DNA from: an archaeon
GTDB taxonomy: Archaea > Iainarchaeota > Iainarchaeia > Iainarchaeales > Iainarchaeaceae
NCBI GenBank assembly: GCA_024653905.1
Contig: JANLGZ010000036.1
Span: 1-36,498, forward strand
DNA length: 36,498 nt
Direction: 5' to 3'
Made by a program: the position numbers and the translations under genes. A model generated the notes under the pieces. The model was not told the origin of the DNA. It did no database searches and saw only the letters and a list, made by a program, of their open reading frames with translations. Below, one piece after another: positions 30,230 to 36,498 of this stretch (positions are counted from its first letter, which is position 1; the number at the start of each line of letters is the position of its first letter).

Positions 30230-30669
30230 ATGGAAAATCAAAATGCGTTAGTTGTTTTTCAAAACAAGAAAATAAGGCGAATATGGCACGAAAATGATTG
30301 GTTTTTTTCAGTAATAAATATTGTAAGCGCCTTGGAAGCGAGCACCCTGCCTAAGAGATATTGGTCTGACTTAAAAGCCAAACTTTCAGAGAAAGGTTTT
30401 GAACCGTACGATAAAATCGTACAGTTGAAAATGCCTGCGGAAGACGGGAAATCAAGGGAAACTGACTGTGCTAACACAAAAAATATGTTTAGAATCATAC
30501 AGTCGATTCCCTAGCCAAAGGCCGAACCATTCAAGCGCTGGCTCGCACAAGTTGGATATGAGCGCGTCCAGGAAATTGAAAATCCCGAACTGTCGCAGGA
30601 ACCATGAAAGAACTTTACAGGGCTAAAGGCTATTCGGACGAATGGATTGAAAAAAGAGTCCGGGGATAG
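30230..30669 (+). pseudogene. BRO-N domain protein, broken by a stop codon and a frameshift
   Basis: From ATG at 30230 the frame gives NALVVFQNKKIRRIWHENDW, FFSVINIVSALEAS, RYWSDLKAKL and CANTKNMFRIIQSIP, a clear BRO-N domain, then an in-frame TAG at 30512-30514. Past it the same frame continues PKAEPFKRWLAQVGYERVQE and NPELSQE, and after a frame change at about 30600 comes MKELYRAKGYSDEWIEKRVR-G with TAG at 30667-30669. In the family these parts are joined (QSIPSPKAEPFK), so TAG likely replaced a Ser codon such as TCG. BRO-N genes are typical of viruses and mobile elements. The product may be a truncated 94-residue domain. Confidence 0.85.
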
Positions 30670-30807
30670 CTGTCAGGGTTTTATAGGTAAAAACAAAAAA
30701 AAAGAATAAAGTTCCTTTAAAAAAACGGCTCCCGAAAAAAATCTTTTTAATTCAATTTTCTCAAATTAAGCCAAATAACCGAACAGCAACACCAATAAAG
30801 AAAGTAA

Positions 30808-30822
30808 TATATATATGAGAAA
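30808..30822 (+). promoter_or_regulatory. TATA box upstream of the surface-protein operon
   Basis: AATATATATATGAG (about 30809-30822) is the strongest TATA-like element in 30670-30939. It would give a leader of about 100 bases, unlike the leaderless genes elsewhere. The remaining 270 bases contain A-runs (for example 30872-30882 and 30905-30912) and no gene. GGGATTTTGG just before the ATG may be a weak ribosome binding site. Confidence 0.45.
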
Positions 30823-30939
30823 ACATTAATTACTAAAAATATTCCGGGGTGTTTTTGCTTCAGGAAACCGCGACCCAAAAAAAAACAGCTAACAATAAAC
30901 ACGCAAAAAAAAACACAAGGAACCTAAAAGGGATTTTGG

Positions 30940-32736
30940 ATGAAAAAGACACTATTAATTTTACTTCTCTTAACAGCAATGATTTCATATGGCTTTGCCG
31001 CAACCGGACCTGTTTATGAAATCAGCAATTTATTGATTAAAAATGCGGCAGGGATAGAAAAATTAAGAGTAGATGGAATAGTGAACAGTCCAGGTTACAC
31101 TGCACAGAGCATCGACCTTTCAAATGCAAATGACAGAACTTTAACGGTATCTTATGCAGTTAAGAATATTGGTGATGCGGATGGAAGTGGTTTTACTGTT
31201 TCCTATACTGGCTTTCGAGCGGCTTATAATTATTATTTGCCAGAAGTTGGTGTTCTCCCTAACATTGTATACGAAAAAAGAGCAGATTCAGCATCTACCT
31301 CTCCTATTCCTCCAGCAAATATAAATATGGGTGCAACTCAAATAATTTCTTTTGAAATACCCGTTTATGAAAACCTACCTGATTACACCTCATTAGGATT
31401 GAATTTTTACCCTACTGATGTTTATATCACAAATAGCGCAAGTACAGGAACATTCACGGCAGCATCATTTTACATAAAAACACCTATTACCCCCCAAAGC
31501 GACAAATGGGAATTTATTCACCCTGAAATAAGATTTGACCCTGCTGTTCCTTCAGCAACAGACAAGTTTGATATTTACATAAAAGCCACTAATTTAGGCC
31601 CTACTCCCCTGACTACAGTTCTTATTGATACCACAAGTAATATCAGCTGTGCAACTCTTGACACAGCCAACAAAACAGTTTATTTGCCTGCTAACGGTGG
31701 CAACACTGAAGTCAAAATAGGACAGGACTGTGAAAGGACAGATGTGTTAAGCTACTGGTCAAGAGTGACTCTGACAAGCGTACACGTTCCGAATTTTTAC
31801 TCCAGAACAACAGCAACGATGCAGTTTGAACCTGCATCAGGACCTGCTTTTATATTTGTTACTTCTCTTTACCCTACAAAAACTTATTTGCAAAGTGACA
31901 CTCCAGATACAATGAAATTATGCACTAATTATACTCCCTCTTCAGGGTCAAATATTAAACTTGGAAAAATAAATTTTAAATTGACTGAACTTACCACTAA
32001 CCATGTAAAATATACAGAAGACATTTCAATGGGGGGTTTAGCACTCGTCCCAGGAACAAATTATGACATTTGTTCGCCTCTTTTTTCATACTCCGCCTTG
32101 GCAGGCGAACCGCCTCTTCTTTCAAACTTTAAGATAGAAATAAAATTTTATGATGATGCAGATAGCTTAATTTCAACAGGTGGCACGAATACGGCAATAA
32201 TAAAAGATTATGATACTTTAACCTGTAACATTTCCCAGGCAATTGGACCATCTCCAACCACTTGTCAGTGTAGCACAACCACCGTTGGTTTGCAAACAAA
32301 ATACACTTGCAATACAACAAGCCCGCAGACCAAAATCATTGTTGTGTCTTTTACAAATTTAGAACAAGGAGAATATGTCTTCTTTGATACATTTGCTGTA
32401 CCAGGCCAAACCTCTCTGACTTATTCTGTGAGCAGCACTTCGCCTCTAATTCTGCAAAACCTGATTAATCCGGATAACAAAACCTTCGAAATCACGATGA
32501 GTTCAATAGCCCCAGTTACAACTCCAAAAACATTCTATGTTTATGCTTACGGTGCAGGTCTCACGGACCCGCTTGTGATAACCGCAAATGGGCAAACTGT
32601 TTCCCTGACGCCAAGTAACGGCAGTATAAACGGCCAGACTGCAACATTTAACCTTGTTCCAGGCACATTATATGATTTTGGTCTTGCTTGGTCAACTTTT
32701 AGTGACATCCTCACCCGCCTGGTAAGTGGGGGATGA
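30940..32736 (+). CDS. Secreted surface protein with Ig-like/CARDB-like domains
   Basis: 598 residues. A Sec signal peptide (MKKTLLILLLLTAMISYGFA, cut after about residue 20) is followed by all-beta, Thr/Ser/Asn-rich sequence with N-glycosylation sequons. YAVKNIGDADGSGFTVSY and IKATNLGPTPLTTVLID resemble the N-x-G-x-x-x-A/T starts of CARDB-type Ig folds, in repeats of about 110-150 residues. Eight or so cysteines are grouped at about 430-460 (CNISQ, CQCSTTT, YTCNTT). There is no C-terminal anchor. Its stop overlaps the next gene by four bases, so it may be held at the surface by that partner. Confidence 0.78.
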   Translation: MKKTLLILLLLTAMISYGFAATGPVYEISNLLIKNAAGIEKLRVDGIVNSPGYTAQSIDLSNANDRTLTVSYAVKNIGDADGSGFTVSYTGFRAAYNYYLPEVGVLPNIVYEKRADSASTSPIPPANINMGATQIISFEIPVYENLPDYTSLGLNFYPTDVYITNSASTGTFTAASFYIKTPITPQSDKWEFIHPEIRFDPAVPSATDKFDIYIKATNLGPTPLTTVLIDTTSNISCATLDTANKTVYLPANGGNTEVKIGQDCERTDVLSYWSRVTLTSVHVPNFYSRTTATMQFEPASGPAFIFVTSLYPTKTYLQSDTPDTMKLCTNYTPSSGSNIKLGKINFKLTELTTNHVKYTEDISMGGLALVPGTNYDICSPLFSYSALAGEPPLLSNFKIEIKFYDDADSLISTGGTNTAIIKDYDTLTCNISQAIGPSPTTCQCSTTTVGLQTKYTCNTTSPQTKIIVVSFTNLEQGEYVFFDTFAVPGQTSLTYSVSSTSPLILQNLINPDNKTFEITMSSIAPVTTPKTFYVYAYGAGLTDPLVITANGQTVSLTPSNGSINGQTATFNLVPGTLYDFGLAWSTFSDILTRLVSGG

Positions 32737-32741
32737 TTTTG

Positions 32742-33410
32742 ATGAAGAAAGCAGGGGTGTTTTTTCTCCTTCTTTGCCTGATTTTTCTGGCTTTACAATC
32801 CTTTGCAATAGCCCCCGGCCAGATTGATTGCAGCAAACCTTATGTGTGCATTAGTGAAGAGCCGGCACCATGCGTGAATAATGGAAGCAGTATTGTATGC
32901 ATCCTTGAAAACGGCGATGAGTGCCTTGATGCAGAATTAGTCAGTTTGATTTGCGGCGGCACTGCAGGAGATAATTATGTGAAAATTGAAATTACAACTG
33001 ATAAAGATGAGTACACGCTTGCGGACACTCTTATAACAGCAACGATTGTTGTCACACGCTTTGAATCTTTTGTGGAATCTGTTAATGTAACAGTGAAAAC
33101 AACAAACGCAGAAAGTGTGATTGTTGAAAGACCTCTTACGCTGACTTTTTCAGGAACGGACGCAACCCAAACAGGAGAAGTTACTTTTGACACAGCAGAC
33201 CTTGGGGAAGGCATGAAAACAATTATTGCACAAATAGACACTGTAAACACAAGCGGAACAGTGCCAGATGAAACGCAATTGTATGACAACACGGATTACA
33301 AAAACATTATACTGAACACAGGACTGGCAACAACAGCAACCCCAGAAATACCACCAGTATTTATTGTGCTTATTTTAATCAGCGTGTTTTTGCTTGTGAA
33401 CAAAAACTAA
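32742..33410 (+). CDS. Surface protein with C-terminal sorting-signal-like anchor
   Basis: 222 residues from the ATG at 32742, which follows GGGGGATGAT; an ATG at 32733 overlapping the upstream stop is also possible. Signal peptide MKKAGVFFLLLCLIFLALQS, then a Cys-rich segment (six to eight Cys: DCSKPYVCISEEPAPCV, SIVCILENGDECL, ICGG), then an Ig-like beta domain (about 85-190). The end PEIPPVFIVLILISVFLLVNKN in sequence is a short Pro motif, a hydrophobic helix and a basic tail, the three-part layout of archaeosortase substrates. An archaeosortase is encoded at 4943-5431. Plain C-terminal membrane anchoring is the alternative. Confidence 0.78.
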   Translation: MKKAGVFFLLLCLIFLALQSFAIAPGQIDCSKPYVCISEEPAPCVNNGSSIVCILENGDECLDAELVSLICGGTAGDNYVKIEITTDKDEYTLADTLITATIVVTRFESFVESVNVTVKTTNAESVIVERPLTLTFSGTDATQTGEVTFDTADLGEGMKTIIAQIDTVNTSGTVPDETQLYDNTDYKNIILNTGLATTATPEIPPVFIVLILISVFLLVNKN

Positions 33411-33496
33411 AAACAAAAATCGATTCTAAACCAAAAATACACAATTCTGATTTTTGAAGAAAAGAAATATATACTTCCGCAGAGTTTTATTTTATT

Positions 33497-33724
33497 ATGG
33501 CTGGAACACACAGAGAACGTCGTAAAGCAGTAAAGCAACACACTACAGAGGATAGAAAAAGCAGACGAGGTGGCAAGGATGCCCATCCTCTTTTTAGAAT
33601 TCCTCCTGAGGTGTTTCGGAAAAAAGTTGATGCTTTAATGGAAGAAGGAATGGGCGAAGCAGATGCAACAGCAAAAATCAGTGATTTGTTTGAAATAGAT
33701 TATAGGGTTAAAAAACCCAATTAA
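33497..33724 (+). CDS. Small basic protein of unknown function
   Basis: 75 residues. The first 30 are very basic (THRERRKAVKQHTTEDRKSRRGG), the rest a helical domain (PPEVFRKKVDALMEEGMGEADATAKI). The second part could be a small three-helix fold. The basic N-terminus suggests nucleic-acid or ribosome binding, which is inference. AATATATAC (about 33465-33473) is about 28 bases before the ATG with no ribosome binding site, so the mRNA is probably leaderless. No family was recognised. Confidence 0.65.
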   Translation: MAGTHRERRKAVKQHTTEDRKSRRGGKDAHPLFRIPPEVFRKKVDALMEEGMGEADATAKISDLFEIDYRVKKPN

Positions 33725-33737
33725 CACACTCTAAAAT

Positions 33738-33751
33738 ACCTTTATAAAGGT
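33738..33751. promoter_or_regulatory. Palindromic TATA element of the proteasome beta gene
   Basis: ACCTTTATAAAGGT is a perfect 14-base palindrome that includes the TATA box TTTATAAA. It lies about 58 bases before the psmB start, giving a leader of roughly 35 bases. It could be an operator or a chance symmetry of a TATA box. Confidence 0.45.
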
Positions 33752-33802
33752 TTAGGAAGCGTATTAGTTTAGGCTCAATAAAACTATTTTTGGGATTTTT
33801 TT

Positions 33803-34438
33803 ATGATTCAGGATATTAAAACAGGCACTACTACTGTAGGAGTAATATTTGATGGTGGCGTTGTACTAGCGGCAGATCAAAGAGCAAGCATGGGGCATAT
33901 TGCTTATGATGATGAATCTGAAAAAATTTACAAAATTAACAGTAAATTAGCAGTTACAAATGCAGGAAATGTCGGGGATAGTTTAGCAGTAATAAGGTTT
34001 TTGAAAAGCCACTCAAGAATTTATGAACTTGAAAGAAACGAAACAATGACTGCAAGAGCAGCAACAACATTTTTATCAAACATTTTGAATGGGAATAGAT
34101 ATGCTCCTTATATTGTTCAGTTAGTAGTTGGCGGTTTTAATGGAAAACCAGAATTATTTGATCTTACTCCTTACGGCGGAATTCTCGAACGAGATAAGTA
34201 CGCTGTTTCTGGTTCAGGCACAGAACAGGCTTTGAACACTCTTGACCTTGGATACAAAAAAGGCATGAATGAAAAAGAAGCAATTACTCTTGCAATAAGG
34301 GCAATTGAATCAGGAAAGAGAAGGGATCTTTACTCTGGAGGAGTTAGTGTAACAGCATTTGTTATTGACTCAAAAGGTGTAAGGCAACTTTCTAAGGAGC
34401 AGGCAGAGAAAGTATCCAAAGAAGTCAAAACTGCTTAA
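33803..34438 (+). CDS. psmB: Proteasome subunit beta
   Basis: 211 residues. A short propeptide of eight residues (MIQDIKTG) ends in Gly before the catalytic Thr9, followed by TTVGVIFDGGVVLAADQRAS. Mature numbering gives Thr1, Asp17 (residue 25), Arg19 (27) and Lys33 (41, in SEKIYKI), all kept. GSGTEQALNTLDLGY and DLYSGGVSVTAFVI are the usual later motifs. It forms the inner rings of the 20S core with an alpha subunit that is not in this window. The transcript probably ends at the T8 run at 34470-34477. Confidence 0.96.
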   Translation: MIQDIKTGTTTVGVIFDGGVVLAADQRASMGHIAYDDESEKIYKINSKLAVTNAGNVGDSLAVIRFLKSHSRIYELERNETMTARAATTFLSNILNGNRYAPYIVQLVVGGFNGKPELFDLTPYGGILERDKYAVSGSGTEQALNTLDLGYKKGMNEKEAITLAIRAIESGKRRDLYSGGVSVTAFVIDSKGVRQLSKEQAEKVSKEVKTA

Positions 34439-34463
34439 TTGCTTTTGAATTAAATTACTGATC

Positions 34464-34486
34464 AAAAAATTTTTTTTCTTAAATAC
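34464..34486 (+). terminator. psmB termination T-run next to the fttA promoter
   Basis: AAAAAATTTTTTTT (34464-34477) gives an eight-base T-run about 30 bases past the psmB stop, and TTAAATAC (about 34479-34486) directly after it is the TATA-like element about 23 bases before the fttA start. The end of one unit and the beginning of the next occupy about 23 bases. Confidence 0.5.
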
Positions 34487-34503
34487 ATTTTAGGGATTAA
34501 TTC

Positions 34504-36411
34504 ATGGAAAACACAGACTATTTGAAAGAAGTAAAAGACACAATAAATGCTATAGTTCCGAAAGAAGCAGAAATAACCTCAATAGACCTTGAGGGCCCGG
34601 AAGTAGCTATTTACACGAAAAAGCCAAAAATGTTTCACGAAAACGAAGATTACGTGAAAAATATTGCTTTCCAGTTAAAGAAAAAGGTAAACATCAGAGC
34701 AGATAAATCATTATTGATTGATCAGAAAGAGGCAAAAGAAGCAATAATGAGAATTGTTCCGGAAGATGCACAAATAACTGAAATACAATTTAGTGAACCT
34801 TTCAGTGAAGTTGTGATTGAATGTTTAAAACCAGGATTGGTTATTGGAAAAGGCGGACAAACAAGTAAACAAATTATTCTTGAAACAGGATGGACGCCTA
34901 ATATTCTAAGAGCTCCAACTCAACCAAGTGATGTTTTGAGAGGGGTAAGAAATCATTTGAATAAATATGCTGCTGAAAGGAAAAAAATCCTGCAACAAAC
35001 TGCTAATAAAATTTATTCTGAAAAATCAAGCCCAAGCTGGATTAGATTAACTCCATTAGGAGGTTTCAGACAGGTTGGAAGAAGTTGTATTCTTTTGGAA
35101 ACAAGAAAAACTAAAGTATTATTGGATTGCGGAATCAATGTAGCAGCACAGAATAATGAAGATGCTTTTCCTTTTTTAGATGCAATAAGGTTTCCAATTG
35201 ATGAACTTGATGCAGTTATTTTAAGTCATGCTCACATGGATCACTCTGGATTTATACCATATTTATTCAAACTTGGTTACAGGGGACCTGTTTATTGTAC
35301 GGAACCGACAAGGGATTTAATCGCGATTTTGCTTTTTGATTACATTGATATTAATGCCAAAGATAACAAAGACGGGCCTTATCAGGAAAGAGACGTTAAA
35401 GAAATGCTGAAATACTGCATTACAAGAGAGTATAGAGAGGTTACTGATATTGCACCAGATATGAGATTGACATTCCATAATGCGGCGCATATTCTTGGAA
35501 GTGCTTCTGTACATTTGCATATTGGAGAAGGTGCCCATAATCTTGTTTATAGTGCGGATATAAAATACGGTTTTACAAGGCTATTCAATAATGTTGATAG
35601 TAATTATCCAAGGCTTGAAACTCTGATAGTTGAAAGCACTTATGGTGGAAGGGATGATATTCAAACCCCAAGGGAAGATTCTGAGGTTCAGTTTTTGAAA
35701 GTAATACAGGAAACAATAAGGCAAGGCGGTTCGATTTTAGTTCCAAGCTTTGCTGTAGGAAGAGCACAAGAGATTCAGCTTATTATTGAAAATTTTTACA
35801 GACGCGGTTTAATTGATCAGGATGTGAGGGTTTACATTGATGGAATGATTAAAGAGAGTTCAGCAATTCACACTGCTTACCCTGAATATTTAAGAAATGC
35901 AGTACAGAAAAGGGTTTTACAGAACGATAGTCCTTTTACATCAGATATTTTTGAAGTTGCTACACCCGATCAGAGAGATGAGATTATAAAAAACGGAAAA
36001 GCGATTATAATTGCTTCAAGCGGAATGTTAACTGGAGGAGCAAGTGTACAGTATTTTTACAAAATGGCAGAAGACCCAATCAATACAATGGTATTTGTTG
36101 GTTACCAAGGAGAAGGTTCTTTGGGAAGAAAGGTTCAATCTGGGTTGAAAAGCATTCCAGTAACAATGGATAATGGAAGAACAAGAAGACTAAACATTAA
36201 TATGCGCCTTGAGACTTTAGATGGTTTTTCAGGACACTCAGATAGGAAGCAATTACAGGCATATGTAAGAAATTTGAAGCCAAAACCAAAAAGAATCCTA
36301 ACAGACCACGGAGAAGCATCAAAAACAATAGAACTAGCTAAATACTTCTCACAAAAGTTCGGAATAAGCTCACAATCCATAAATAATTTGGACAGCGTAA
36401 GATTACGCTAA
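34504..36411 (+). CDS. fttA: FttA / aCPSF1, beta-CASP ribonuclease transcription termination factor
   Basis: 635 residues, the archaeal length. Two N-terminal KH-like domains (about 1-70 and 71-140), the second with the G-x-G-G loop as GKGG (115-118). A metallo-beta-lactamase domain follows with HAHMDH (242-247), AHILGSASVH, YSADIKYG and TYGG, then a beta-CASP insert (PSFAVGRAQEIQLI) and the C-terminal metal site SGHSDR and TDHGEA. Metal ligands look complete. FttA is the archaeal homologue of CPSF73 and ends transcription at T-rich sites, cutting RNA behind the polymerase. AGGGAT lies just upstream of the ATG. Confidence 0.96.
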   Translation: MENTDYLKEVKDTINAIVPKEAEITSIDLEGPEVAIYTKKPKMFHENEDYVKNIAFQLKKKVNIRADKSLLIDQKEAKEAIMRIVPEDAQITEIQFSEPFSEVVIECLKPGLVIGKGGQTSKQIILETGWTPNILRAPTQPSDVLRGVRNHLNKYAAERKKILQQTANKIYSEKSSPSWIRLTPLGGFRQVGRSCILLETRKTKVLLDCGINVAAQNNEDAFPFLDAIRFPIDELDAVILSHAHMDHSGFIPYLFKLGYRGPVYCTEPTRDLIAILLFDYIDINAKDNKDGPYQERDVKEMLKYCITREYREVTDIAPDMRLTFHNAAHILGSASVHLHIGEGAHNLVYSADIKYGFTRLFNNVDSNYPRLETLIVESTYGGRDDIQTPREDSEVQFLKVIQETIRQGGSILVPSFAVGRAQEIQLIIENFYRRGLIDQDVRVYIDGMIKESSAIHTAYPEYLRNAVQKRVLQNDSPFTSDIFEVATPDQRDEIIKNGKAIIIASSGMLTGGASVQYFYKMAEDPINTMVFVGYQGEGSLGRKVQSGLKSIPVTMDNGRTRRLNINMRLETLDGFSGHSDRKQLQAYVRNLKPKPKRILTDHGEASKTIELAKYFSQKFGISSQSINNLDSVRLR

Positions 36412-36425
36412 AAACCTATTTCTTT

Positions 36426-36456
36426 TTCTAAAAGAATTTTAGAACCCCTATTTTTA
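36426..36456 (+). terminator. Hairpin plus T-run after fttA
   Basis: TTCTAAAA (36426-36433), loop GAA, TTTTAGAA (36437-36444), followed by a T-run in CCCCTATTTTTAAC (36445-36458). It begins 15 bases after the fttA stop and fits a transcription end site. The remaining 42 bases to the window end show no gene. Confidence 0.45.
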
Positions 36457-36498
36457 ACTCAAACTAATCAAATTCAGCACACAAACCATGTTATACAT

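Overview
The window reads as chromosome of an A+T-rich archaeon, most likely a member of the DPANN superphylum (Diapherotrites-, Micrarchaeota- or Woesearchaeota-like; the sequence alone does not fix the phylum). Archaeal markers include a two-subunit D-family DNA polymerase, an Orc1/Cdc6 initiator, Hel308, SepF, archaeal CDP-archaeol synthase, an archaeosortase, eS1 and uS15 ribosomal proteins, NAC, proteasome beta, FttA/aCPSF1 and Bud32. First genes of transcription units usually have a TATA box about 25-28 bases before the start codon and no leader. Genes inside operons use GGTGA-type ribosome binding sites or overlapping start and stop codons.

Layout. 1-1816: end of valS, a small membrane-anchored protein, Bud32 kinase. 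1849-2406: a ribbon-helix-helix antitoxin / RelE-type toxin pair with an operator-like promoter. 2450-5431: uS15, eS1, a DUF92 membrane protein, CarS, archaeosortase (ribosome, then lipid and cell-envelope genes). 5432-7080: an accessory island with two unrelated toxin-antitoxin operons, RelBE-like and HicBA, set between shared repeats, then a small membrane protein. 7094-10891: secF-secD on the minus strand, divergent from the NOG1-type GTPase. 11025-22877: a replication and division block with UPF0147, DNA polymerase D small and large subunits, SepF plus a tail-anchored partner, Orc1/Cdc6, a class III signal peptide (pilin-like) protein, and Hel308 interrupted by a 440-residue endonuclease-bearing intein. 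22930-26932: small regulators, very small proteins, a multi-pass membrane protein, repeats, two orphan proteins and a tail-to-tail toxin-antitoxin pair. 26994-30082: NAC, with a second copy of its last codons downstream, two unknown proteins, and an FKBP isomerase. 30117-30669: a scar of mobile DNA, with a hairpin resembling IS200/IS605 ends and a broken BRO-N gene. 30940-33410: two overlapping secreted/surface genes, the second with a sortase-like tail. 33497-36411: a small basic protein, proteasome beta subunit and FttA.

The most unusual structure is at 5432-6642. Two unrelated TA operons share a 48-bp upstream sequence (3 mismatches) and an identical 63-bp downstream sequence, with a decayed third copy at the position predicted for the next boundary. 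This looks like a modular cassette array. Other points of interest are the intein in helicase motif VI with an apparent extra helix-turn-helix, the archaeosortase with a possible substrate 28 kb away, the convergent TA pair, a likely 27-residue protein with its own promoter, and the NAC tail remnant. Four TA modules in 36 kb is dense for a lineage usually thought of as streamlined. No rRNA, tRNA or CRISPR array was recognised.
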